Assembly: GCA_017311315.1 (NCBI GenBank)
Contig: CM029627.1
Location: forward strand, 154,447-218,446
From: Dendrocalamus latiflorus
Lineage: Eukaryota; Streptophyta; Magnoliopsida; Poales; Poaceae
Reading direction: 5' to 3'
Length of the DNA: 64,000 nt
Under the pieces are notes generated by a model. That model ran no database searches, was not told the origin of the DNA, and was given only the letters and a program-made list of their open reading frames with translations. The translations under genes were made by a program, and so were the position numbers. How positions within the stretch are numbered: the stretch's first letter is position 1; every line of letters begins with the position of its first letter. Shown one piece after another: positions 21,591 through 32,558 of this stretch.

Positions 21591-22259
21591 AGGTGAACTC
21601 TAGCGTGCAAAACTTGCTGTTGTAACGTCTACGAACAGGGATACATCTATGATTTTGTCATGTCCCACGTTAGAGAGGATCAGATACCATTATACCTGAG
21701 CTAAAAAAGAAAGTTACACGCTTGGCTTACTTGAACTTACCCGAATTTTACCCTGATAAATGTCGCACGCTTTAAACTGAAACCTAGGTTGCCTAGGTTG
21801 TGGATCTACCCCTGTCTAGGAAACCCAAAACAACAATATCCTCAGTGCAACCATCCTGAGTGCTGATTTGTTCAACCAACTTTCTCTAATAACAGGATTT
21901 GAGAGGACACTGTTACCAAATTAGTGTGGTAGAGCAACAGAAAGATTGTAGTAAAAAGTATATTGAGTTCAGTTGTACCGGCCAAAATCGCATGTGACTA
22001 TTTTCTTTTGCATACTGCCTCTCGCGAATAGCCAGAATTCCAAAATTTAAACTACAAGCCACATCACAAAAGAACTCACCTATGAAATAATGAAGAACAA
22101 TAAAAAATAGGAGATAAAAAATTAACGTAAAAAACCCTTATGAGAAAAAACAACAGATGCACAATCGACAAAATCACTGTATGAAAAAGAAATTATAAAA
22201 CGCTCTTGGCATAATGGCCTGTGCATGTGCTACATGTGAGAGACCAGGTGGTCGTGACC
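21591..22259. other. Intergenic with a partial copy of repeat B
   Basis: 21965-22080 resembles the repeat unit described at 24249-25330, with the shared words agttcagttgta, ccaaaatcgcatg and aatag.cagaattc. The rest is AT-rich and featureless. Confidence 0.5.
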
Positions 22260-23930
22260 CCATGAGAGTGATGAGTAATTGACAAGGGTTTAGGATAGTC
22301 GAGTTTGGTTTAGGTGGTCTGGACCATGTCGTTGCGTGGTGCAACGGGCTCGGTCGGTTTGGTCAAACTTGGTCGTATGAGCTTAGGATGCATATGCTAA
22401 TATTTCGACAGGTTTGGACCTCAACATGGGTAAGTATGATGTGCTTATGTTATTTACGCTTTCATGTATCGAGCGGTGCTATTTGACGTGTTTCTTGTCT
22501 GTGTGACTGCAGGACGTCGAGACGGAGTCGTGGTGAGACACGGAGGACTGGACTAGGCGCAGGTGGCGCTGAGGTCAGAACAGTCAGGAGGTGTCGAAGA
22601 CGACGTGGACTCGAGATGGTTGCGAGGCGTGCGAGACAAGGAGTGCGGAAACTTCCTGGAAGGTGCAGGAGGGGCGAATCGGGAAATTCGCAAGGCTGCA
22701 CAAGCGGGAGCGGGCTCCGTTGGATTTAGCGGGCGTAACGGGGTGGAGACCCGTTAGCCATGGGCTATAAATAAGTGGAGAGGGCTGCATGCCTCCACAT
22801 GGCTTTGGGAGAGAGTTAGGGTTTGCTAGAGTCAAAAGAAGCTTTGAGAGTTTGTTTTGACTTTAGGCTTTAGTTTGTGAGGCTTTGGTAGTGGAGAGTT
22901 GTTGGAGAGGGCAGAGTGTGTTCTGTCTCCCTCGATGTGTTCCTGAGTGAGTCTCCTCCTCTCCAAAGCATGTAGTGTGTGTTCTTGAGTTGGGAGAGGG
23001 AGAGGATGGATTGAGAGTGTGTAATCATTCCTCTTGTATCAATCATGTATCTCCTTTCCTCTCTATCAATATGAGATGGTTTTGGTTGAGTTTGATTGAG
23101 TCCCAGGCTCTCTGTTGTTCATTTCCCTTCCATGCCTCTTTTGGTGATTTCTTGACTTTTTGAGTTTCTTGTTGATTCTTGCTGGGAAGGCCCAAAATGG
23201 GTTGCTCTATGATGTGATAGTACCTCAAGATCATTTGATCGAGTTTCCCAAGAGCAAACTTCATTTAATTTCAAATTTGGGTTTTTTAGCCTCCCTGTTC
23301 TTCATTTCCTCCTTCTAGGGTTTTATGCAATTCTTGATTCCCTTCGTGAGATGGCTTGAAATTTGGCATGGGGAGTCCAGAGGATATTGAGTAGCTATCC
23401 TCAAAATTTTATGGCCAAAAGATCAAAGGTTGAGGAGTAATTTGGTTTTTGGCTCGGTTCCTGCAAGATTTCAGATTTTTACCCAAAATCTGAAATTCTT
23501 GTTTCTTGGAAGTAGTTTCTTGAATTTGGCTCTTGGCTTACTCTTCTGAGAGTGTTCCCTAGCTATCCTCAAAGTTTCCCAAGCCAAGTATCCAAGAATC
23601 TTTGCGAATTTCTCAAATTTCAGAAAAAACTGCTGCTGTTTTTCTCGAGAGGTACTACCGCTCCTCGCGCGGTACTACCGCTCGTCCCAGCGGTACTACC
23701 GCTTGCAGTCAGACTTGCACTGAATTTATTTTTCTTGGCTGTTTCTTTCTGGATCTGGTTTAGCCTTGTTGCTGTGACTCCCAGTAGTGCCTATCTTTTT
23801 TCTTCATAGCTTCCATAGCTATTGGAGAAGAAGCATAAGTGTGATTTCTTGATGGGCGAATTTAATTGTTGAGAGCGCCATTCACCCCACTTTGTCGCCA
23901 TTTTGGTCCAACAACATGTGACTTCCCTAT
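22260..23930 (+). repeat. LTR family X, copy in plus orientation, with downstream internal sequence
   Basis: 22270-22850 is the inverted partner of 15480-16060. A TATA box ctataaata lies at 22762-22770 and is followed by a Ser/Thr-poor, T-rich leader with no open frame. At 23650-23712 the sequence ggtactaccgct occurs three times at about 24-bp spacing. The right border is unclear. No gag or pol domain is seen, so this is a solo LTR or a deleted copy. Confidence 0.55.
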
Positions 23931-24248
23931 CAAGAGCTTACAAGGGGGCATAAATAGTCTCAAGAACCCAAAAGAAGGTGATGAAGAGTCTTAGTCGAAA
24001 GCGCCTTAGGTAGTTACGTCTGACTCCAGTTGACGCAAGCACCTTTAAGCACCATATCTAATGTTGGTCGGTGCAAAATCAATCACGGACATGAAAATGA
24101 TCACAGTCATAACTTCGATTGGTTCGCATTCTGGTTGGACTCTTCAAATGCTCGAACAAGTGGTCGGACTTGATTAGATTTAGATTACAAAATATAATAG
24201 TACTCACAAAAATAAACGAGCAAAAACAAATGGATACATACAGATTAA

Positions 24249-24488
24249 GAGCATGTTCTTTTTGGCTTTTGAAACCGGCTTTTGGCTTTTGCTACAGTAC
24301 CTAACTTTCAAACGGAGCATTTTTTTCAAGACAGGGTCTACAAATTAATTGTAATACACGTTAAAAACCCAACATCTGTACTATCCAAAATTGCAAGCGA
24401 GTATCTCTCTCCATAATCTCTGTCGCAAATAGTTAAAATTCAAAAATTTCAGCCACAAATTATAACCATAGCTACAAAGAACATGCCC
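24249..24488. mobile_element. Tourist-like MITE, 240 bp
   Basis: Left end GAGCATGTTCTTT and right end AAAGAACATGCCC are inverted repeats. TAA flanks both sides (24246-24248, 24489-24491), which fits the TWA target of PIF/Harbinger-type elements. The interior contains ggcttttg twice and a ctacagtacc segment. Related but less complete copies follow at 24570-24830 and 25130-25330. Confidence 0.7.
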
Positions 24489-25330
24489 TAAGATAAATTT
24501 AGATAGATAGCACTCCACCTTCTTAGTGAGGATTTGGCAGTCATCCCTAGTGCGGTCGAACATAAGGGCCGGCTTCTTTTAGGTTTAAAGTTGGCTTATA
24601 CTTGTACTGTCTACAATAACTAGCTCTTAAATGGTGTGTTTTTAAGGTGAGGTCAATAGGAAAATTATAGTAAAAAGTGCACTAAATTCAGTTGTATCGT
24701 CCAAAATCGCATGCGACTACTTCCCTCTGCATACTGCTCTCACAAATAGTTAGAATTCAAATATTTAAACCATAAACTAAACTATAACCACAGCTACAAA
24801 GAACAGGCTCTAAGATAAATTTAGATAGATAGTACTCCATCTTCTTAGTGAGGATTTGGCAGTCATCCCTAGTGCGGTTGAAGATAAGGGTCGGTTTTGT
24901 AACGCTCTAGGGTCCAAACCGGCTCAGACCTAACCACATTCTGGATAGGCCACGCACATGTAGCAACCCGCTTGCACTTTCGTCCTCGCTTTGCGCAAAA
25001 CGGTTAACCGGGGGTGCTACCATTGGAACTCCTAGGCTTATATGTAAGTGTTTCTCAAGGTAAGCTAGTAAGGTGGGACTAACCCAGAAATTCATATGCA
25101 CACACACATGGGCCAAAGTGTCACATGTTTTTTTTGGGTTTAAAGTTGGTTTATGCTTGTACTGTCGACAGTAACTAGCTCTCAAACGATGCATTTTTTA
25201 AGACGAGATTAATAAGAAAATTATAGTAAAAGGTGCACTAAATTCAGTTGTATCGGTTAAAATCGCATGCGACTATTTCCCTCTACATACTGCTTCTCAT
25301 AAATAGTTAGAATTCAAATATTTAACCCAT
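24489..25330. repeat. Cluster of repeat B copies interrupted by repeat A
   Basis: The block taagataaatttagatagatag..gaggatttggcagtcatccctagtgcggt occurs at 24490-24554 and 24811-24880. The block gtttaaagttgg..cttgtactgt..agtaaa..gcactaaattcagttgtatcg occurs at 24580-24700 and 25138-25253. Repeat A (about 24899-25122) has inserted into the third B copy, since ggtcggtttt before it and tttgggtttaaagttgg after it join in the uninterrupted copy. No coding sequence is present. Confidence 0.65.
24899..25122. repeat. Dispersed repeat A, copy 2
   Basis: This copy shows probable element ends TGTAACGC (24898) and GTGTCACA (25121). It matches 5100-5325 in the same orientation. Its insertion into repeat B makes it younger than that copy of B. 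Confidence 0.7.
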
Positions 25331-25824
25331 AACTATAAGATATCGAATAAAAAAACCATTCGATGGTCATCGAGAGCCGGGTGATAACCAAACCGTAGAC
25401 ATAAGATGGCCACTGGAGAGTGGAGACCTCCTCTTTATTTATATTTGTCTTCATTATATATGTTTCTGGTAATGTGCTGACCTTTTTGTACTTTGAATAC
25501 GTATTTTCACTATAACAATTGTGAAAATTGACAGTAGAAGAATCACAAAGGTACATGTATTGTGGACCTCACTTGCTCCAATAATTTGCCTAAAAGCTGC
25601 AAACTTTTGGAGAACTTCACAAGCGAGGCGCTCGTTCTATGTACACTGCTTTCAGAGTAACAAACTAATTAACAATAAGCCAGAAGAGGAACTGTATGTA
25701 CAGGCTTCGACAAAACCGTGAGAGAAGCCTCCCACAGAATTAAGCATATGCCTCAATTTGATGTTGAGGCTTCCCATCACCAACTTGTGACAGCTCTGCT
25801 ATTTCTGTGAGCACAAGATTATTC
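25331..25824. other. Intergenic and 3' UTR of FAB1
   Basis: The right half should be the 3' UTR of the minus-strand kinase gene ending at 25825. No other feature recognised. Confidence 0.45.
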
Positions 25825-28800
25825 TCAGGGCTCGGAACGGTTCTCCGTGCTCCAATCATCTGGGACTGTTAGGAAATGCTTGGTCATGAAATTCCTAAAC
25901 CTTTTCTTGTACTCCCTTGGGGAAACCACCGTTGGTGAAACATTCTTTGGCACCACCAGAGAAGTTTTCACCCATGTCTCGAGTTGTTTGTCCCACGTAT
26001 ATTGCCTTAGGTAATCAATTATGCCAACTACGAACTCATGCTTCTGTTTGTCCACTCCCACAAGCAAAGAGTAGTCCATAACATTAACTGACTGCAAGCA
26101 CAATTATTTTGTCAACACATATTCTAACAGAAAACATGATTGATTATCTGCAGTTCAAGTGAAGTAATACATACAGTGAGGAAAGACGTATCGTTCCAGA
26201 TTGCCCGCTGCAAGAGATGTTTCGTTCTTCCACCAATGTAGATTGGGGAGAGACGCATATCCTCAACAAAGTTTTGATCCAAGTAAACAGTGTTGCGGTC
26301 ACTTGAGTCAGAGACGTATCGGGAAAAAACCGCACCTTTGAGATCATACGTCCGTGACACATTGTGTCCAAACAGAAGATTTTCCATCACCATCAGATCA
26401 ATCTTTACCTCCTTGCCATGCCTCATTTGCTTAACCTGAAATAGGACTCACTCTTAAAAAAAAATATAAACAGCAGGGGTAAAATCTGGAAAAATGTATT
26501 CCATGTATTAATGTAAAATACCTGATAGATTCCTAAAATTTTGGCGAGGCAAGTTTGGCTGCCGGTGTCTAGAGAATGGTAAACATGCTTAAAGTAATCA
26601 GACGCAAATTCTATGAAGGACTCAAACTCTGTTTTCTTTATTTGCTTTATGATGAACCTGTCATCCATTGTTTTTGCAAAGAAAGCCTTACTTTTTCCGC
26701 CGTGAGCGTCCCACTTCTTGCAACGGCTCAAGGAAGTAATATACGCAAGCTCTGATGGACAACATTTCTTCCGAAGAATGTAGAACTGATTAGCATGTAC
26801 ACAAATAACTGAATATTTCCCTTTGAGTTCTACTTTCCCATTGACAGATATTTCCGGGTGGAGAGAGGATAATAGAAGCGAGCTACCATAGCTGGAGAGG
26901 TCATCAGATGAAAAACTTGGTTCAGAATCTGAAGATCCAATAGATGACCAGGATGAAGAGGCAGAGGAACCTTCAGATAGAAAGCTGTAAGGTTTCTCCG
27001 TTGTTTTAGTAGGCTCTCCTCCCCTGGTGTCTGCTGCTTCACTCTCAACTACAGCATCCAGTAAATGGCGACGTTCCTCAGAAATGGCAAGAGCACGGGA
27101 TATTATGCTGGATATCTCATCCTCTAATACACACAGGACATTGCCACCTGGACCAACTATGAACTGTGCAGAGCACACCTCCTCAATAGATTGTTTGTGC
27201 AAGGTGGATACATGAGATGGAGAATAGTGGTTAACAAGTTCAAATTTTTCCAAACATCCAGCCTGAAGTTCCTGCCTGTAAGCCAATCTTGACTCATACA
27301 ATGGACTCCAAACCCATCTTTCCCTGTCATCCCATTCAGAAATTCTGAACTGCGGAATACTCAATGGCTCTTGCTTAATGGATATTGAACGTGAAACTAG
27401 CCCATTGCGCTGCAAATCCAAGCTATCGGAGATTTCGGAAGAAGGCACTTTTGTGTTATATTGTTCTTCGTAGTGTCTACCCCGTGGGGTTTCATCAACC
27501 AAAGTTAATTCATGTCCATTCGTCCCCAGTTCACTGAACTGCACTGGCTCGGTGGATGCATTCTCAAAGGATAGTATGCTGCTTGTGCACTCAATGGTGT
27601 CATCTGCCTCAGCAGCTGCTGCAGTTGGGTCGCATGTAAATTCAACAGTTTCCTTCTTGATGCCATTACTCATTCTTCCTTTTCCAGCAGATCTACACTC
27701 TAGAAGTTGATGCAACCGACGGTCCCATACGTATAGTTCAAGCAGAAGATCCTGATAGAGCCAATTTACACTAAGAATCTCATGCACAGAGGAGCTAGGC
27801 ATCCCTCTTTGATCAACAACCTTCAGAAGAGAATCCTGCTTGATATTGGAAGACAACCAGTTAAATAATGATTACCAGAAACCGATAGTAAATTCATTAC
27901 GGTACCAATTTCCAGGCTAACAGAAAAAAAAGGCAGTTGGGTTTACCACAAACTCGGTCTTCTCTTTAATCAACATCTCTTCGAGTTGAGAAAACTCTTC
28001 AACAGGAAGGAAGGCACCACAGTTGATTGCCACCTCAGGAAACTGATTCTTTATGTACTGTAGTAAGCTTGCAACTTCAGAGAAAAGCGTAACTCCTATA
28101 GCAAGAACCTTAATGAATGCAGCAGAAGCATTAGACTGCATTATGCATGTTCCGAAGGTAAGCATGAGATGAAACCAATAAAGAAAACAATGCATACATT
28201 TCTCCCCTCTTGCTCGAACCACTCGTGTGTATTGGGGTTGTGAAACTCAAGAGTTGGTTGTGGCTTGCAGGCGGTGTAAATTTCGACCGATGAATACTGA
28301 AACATTGCAACTTTGGAGCCCAACCTGAAGTAGACAGATCGCAAGCAAAAAAGAAGAACAAAAATCTCAACAGAATATACAAAGAAATAAAATCACTTCT
28401 TAAATCATATGCACTCAATGTTAAAAGGTGCTTGAGCATACCCAAAAAAGCGCAAGCAATCCCTGTTCACCAAATGTCCGCATATTGATAACCTTCTAGC
28501 AGCAGAGTGGCTTGAAAAACTGAGTTCAAGGAACTTCCCGTACGAGAGATTGCGTGCTTCAGTTGATATTAACACTCTTCGAGATGATTTGGAGATCCCA
28601 CTTTCGTGCTGACATCTTGGACATCTAGTCCACATCCAAATTTTTCCGTCAGATTCACCAGGCAAACGATGTCGAGGCAGCAAACGCTTCACAAGAACAG
28701 TCAGATTTCCATTGCGGTGAGTGTAAGAATACATGTGAGCCTCTGGGGGCTCTCCACATGAGGAACAGCTTAGGTTCTGCCACAAATAAGCATTCATGAA

Positions 28801-31800
28801 TCATGGGCATATTCTTCGTATCAAGTGGGACAAGCTTCTGTATGACCAAAATGTAAGGATCTACTTTAAGGTACCAAATTATTCATAAAACTTGAAGGTA
28901 CCAAATTATTCATAAAATAATAAGAATTATACAATGATGTTACCTGATTCTGCAAAATGTCTTGCAAATATCGTCCTAAGGAGACATCAAAATTTCCATA
29001 ATATTTTATACGGGATAGATGGCTCTGCTCACAGATAACCTGCTTTGTGATGCATTGGCTGGACATTAAAGTAAGTATGCTCTGAAAATCCAATGAATCA
29101 TCAGCTTCATCTATGTCTGAGGTTTTCTCTTCGCTAATGTAACTGGTGCTGTGTTGCTCCCCATTTTCCAATGGAAATGATGATTTCTCATGTTTTTCAC
29201 AAACTGGAGGATTAGCCAGTGCCATTTGTCGGTTGGTTTCAGTGGATACTTGTTTCTGGATATCACTTAAATGATCCATATCCTCACCAGAGTCAACTGG
29301 TTCTTCTTCCTTTGCCCCAACATGAAAACCATTACTTGCCATTTCTTGACTGATTTCAAGCCTTCGTTCTTTCTGATGATTTGTTATCTCTTGAGAAGAA
29401 GTGACAGGTAAATAAATATTCTGATAACAGAATATATCAATGAATCTTCTCAGTGATCCCGAGACCGACAATAGCAGTTTTTCAGAAGGAAGAGATTGAT
29501 TTGAATCATAATGGATGACTGTACCCTCTGGGAGCTCATTCGGGAAGACCTCTGTGAGTGAGTTTAAAGCATCTGGATTTGTAGAAGAAACGATAGCTGT
29601 CTCACCATCAGCATATTCTACCAATGATCCATTAGAAGTGACAGGATGCAGTTTAAGTGCTGAATCATCATTGTCTGCAGGACTGGCAGGAAGAGAACCA
29701 TTTGAGAAAACAGGAGTTTCATGACCAATCACCAATGCCTCTTCCTTCATGCCAACAGAATGATCTTCTTTGGAAGTATTTCTATTATTCAAGAATACCC
29801 TCTGATCTTCAAAGAAGGATGTCTCAAGAACCAGGTGGTATGCTGCAAATACTGTGTAGTGCATGACTTGCTTGACTTTCTTCAGTTCTTCACTATTTGC
29901 TCCTCGAAGCAATATCTGCAGAAGAAATAAATCATCACGACTGTGCAGATGATTTATTCATCATTGTCCAAGTATGCAACGCAGATCATTAGCAGGTTAG
30001 CTGTTAATTCAGTAACAAAACTGTAGCTGAACCACATTCAGAAGTTATCCTAACTAAGACAAGGCATGGACAAACAGTTCCATACATACACAACTCAACA
30101 TGAACAAAGTGGTACCTTCCTATTGTGTGCCTAAGAAAAATGGGAGTGTCTAGTTATCATCCGGATTTTTTTCCAAACAATTATCCAAATTTATGACCTT
30201 TAGATTAAAGATTCAACGGTCCCCTTTTTTTGGCGCGCGGGGGGGGGGGGGGGGGGGGGTCGCACGAATCTTCACACACATCCAAAAGTTAGAAAATTAG
30301 ATGATTGTTTGGAAGAAAATATCCGGATGATGTTTGTCAAAGCCCAACAAAAATTCTTTGTGCTTTGCAGAAAAAAAAGGGGGAAAACGTCTCTGCACTT
30401 CTCTTTCAAGTGACCACCTAAAACCTTGCAACCAACCGTGTTTTATTCATTAGAGGTTCATCAAGTAATCTACAAAAATGGAAACCATGCATGGCAAATA
30501 AGAAATGGGTATTGATAAACGTCATCCGGATGTTTTCTTTCTAACTATCATCCAGATTTGTAACCGTTAGATTAGAGATATATCCGGCTGTGGTGGACAG
30601 CAGAGACTGTTATGAATTTCAGACAAGAAAGAGAGTTAGCAAAATAGCATGAAACTTATAATGAAACAAAAATGCACTGCGGAGACAATGGTCTAGACCT
30701 ACCGTGCATCCCAATGGTTTGGGAAAGCCTTCCAAGAACATTAATGTTTTAGTTGGCCTCTTTCCACTACCACCCGTATGGTTATGCTCCTCCACGACTT
30801 TTTCAATATGGAAGTAGTCGCACTGCTTCAGCGTTGTCTTACTCAGGACTTCTGAAAATGAGACTATGGGAGAGCCAGAACAGCGAGCAATTCTTTGCAA
30901 CCGGTTGAGCTTCATATCAAGCACTAGGGTGACACCTTCCTTCACAAGAAGCTCCCGTATGTCGCGCGAAACTGTTCTCTCGACCATAATAACATTTGGA
31001 CTGCATACCTCCATGATTTGACTGATAGAATTTTCTAAATGATCCTTTTCCTGATAAAAGGACATAGAAAGGATGGTGTTAATGTTTTGTCCATCAGTAT
31101 AAATCTGAAGTTGTGTTTCTAAAAAAACTATAAATCTGAAGTTAGTATCTGAAGGTCATGTGTATATAAGTCCAACCTGTTGTATGGAATTAAATGATGA
31201 CAGACCAACATCGGAATGCCCGAGGACTCCTCTAAGTAGCAGCAGCTTGGGGTTGTGACACTTGGTTGGCATGTGCTTATGAGCTGCATTCTTCTTGAAG
31301 ACTAAACCCTTGATGACCTCACTGCAATGAAAGACATAAACAGCTCCATGACTAGTATTTACTGTTACAATTTATTCCCGATCCTGACGATGCACTTATA
31401 GCTACGGACGATCATTATCTGGTATCAATCAGCAAAAAAGGCTTAATAGAATGAGTATTTTACCATTGTCGCCGGGTACCAAATGCTACACACTTAACCT
31501 TGATGTAAGACCCAGGGTCCATTTCCTTTCCCACACTGCAATCAGGCTTGATTAGCAGGGCAGCTTCCCAGGACAGGGAGGTGACAATATCAATCCAGCT
31601 TTCAGCACGACCCTCTCCTTGGGGAAAGGAGATGTCAGCAGATGCTAGAAACCGACTGACGAGTATCTTAAGCTGCCCGTTCATGGCTTTGATCATTGCT
31701 CTCTGCCGCCCCTCCCTAGGATTGGGGCTGGGCTCAGAGTCCTTGCCATTGGGGGAGAAGCTGGACTGGCCCCAATTTATACCATCATCACACTCATCGT

Positions 31801-32193
31801 CATCGTCTATGTATGTAGCCATATGGTCGGTCTCATCTTCCTTGTCTGCTGCCTCAGGCGGTATCCAGATGGCATCACCACCCTCAAGGTTGTTGAATTC
31901 AGTGGTACCCTTGCTGCCACTGGTACTCTCAGCCCCATCAGAATAATCACCAGAATCAGCGGTGGTGTTGTCCCGGCGGTGCCAGGAGCCTCTGGAGGAG
32001 AGATGGTTGCTGTCAGACGGATAATGGACATGGTGCAGAGCGTGAGGGTTTCGATTAGCATCCACGCTCTTGTCCTGCCTGCGGATACATTGACATTACA
32101 GGAGCATCGATTCAGACTCCCAAGTGGGATTCATTAGTAATATTTACATAGGAAACGACATATGACATACCGATTGAGCTGCAGCAGATTCAT
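25825..32193 (-). CDS. FAB1: Phosphatidylinositol-3-phosphate 5-kinase, FYVE-less FAB1C/D class
   Basis: Makes PI(3,5)P2 on endosomal and vacuolar membranes. Coding exons: 32193-32171, 32078-31464, 31321-31177, 31050-30703, 29915-28944, 28776-28442, 28324-28198, 28108-27947, 27835-26522, 26435-26175, 26091-25825; phases agree, giving about 1522 aa. The ATG at 32193 follows an in-frame TGA, so no FYVE zinc finger precedes it. Domains: acidic N-terminus; TCP-1/GroEL-like domain over exons 3-5 (about 150-400, with GLVFKKNAAHKHM and TKTLMFLEGFPKPLGCT); a Cys-rich region (about 703-800, CSSCGEPPEAH and CPRC); and the lipid kinase domain (about 1180-1515) with the GGKSKAFFAKT loop, IIKQI lysine, YDLKG and MDYSLLVGVD. 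All are intact. The acceptor before exon 9 reads AAGCAG, allowing one Gln more or less. An untranslated exon and TATA box are proposed 14 kb upstream, beyond two retrotransposons. Confidence 0.94.
30150..30335. mobile_element. MITE in a FAB1 intron
   Basis: ATCATCCGGA followed by T-rich sequence and CCAAACAAT (30156-30181) is inverted at 30303-30331 (ATTGTTTGGA..ATCCGGATGAT). The 21-G run at 30239-30259 lies in its middle. A related piece (catccggatg..tatcatccagatttg) is at 30519-30560. It lies in the 787-bp intron between 30703 and 29915. Confidence 0.65.
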
Positions 32194-32229
32194 GGCCGGC
32201 CACCAAATGGCAGCTCTCAATCACATGCC
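32171..32229 (-). other. FAB1 exon with the start codon
   Basis: An acceptor (..ctctgatgcag) ends at 32230, making 32229-32194 untranslated leader and 32193-32171 the first 23 coding bases. The donor is CG|GTATGTC. The 88-bp intron to 32079 joins CG to G, keeping the frame. This is the 3' border of the long 5'-UTR intron. Confidence 0.75.
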
Positions 32230-32272
32230 CTGCATCAGAGTGATGAGCTAGCTCAGAATGGATTCAACTGAG

Positions 32273-32549
32273 TGTTAGAGCGAATCTGCAAAATCAATTC
32301 AATCGAGCAGAGAGCGCAAGAGAGAAGACAAATGAACACTAGAGTCTTTTGTGCTGCGTGCAAAACTTGCAGCATTTTCTCTGTTTCTTCCTCCTTTTAT
32401 TGAGTACTAAAAACATGGGCAACATGGCCGAACGTGGGCATGAATTCAGCCGCACTAGGCAAAACAGAATGAGCAGAAAACGCGGGAGAATCTAACAGAA
32501 AAATAAGACTGAGTAAACAGAAAGAAACGAACAAAGATTTATTCTAACA
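32273..32549 (-). repeat. Copia 3' LTR
   Basis: Begins TGTTAGAGCGAATC and ends TTATTCTAACA in plus-strand reading. It is 277 bp, the same length as the other LTR. Confidence 0.97.
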
Positions 32550-32558
32550 AATCTCCCC

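Noticed and set aside
31548..32137. Plus-strand frames of 104-132 codons
   Set aside because: They are antisense to FAB1 exon 3, whose frame is supported by conserved sequence and splice sites.
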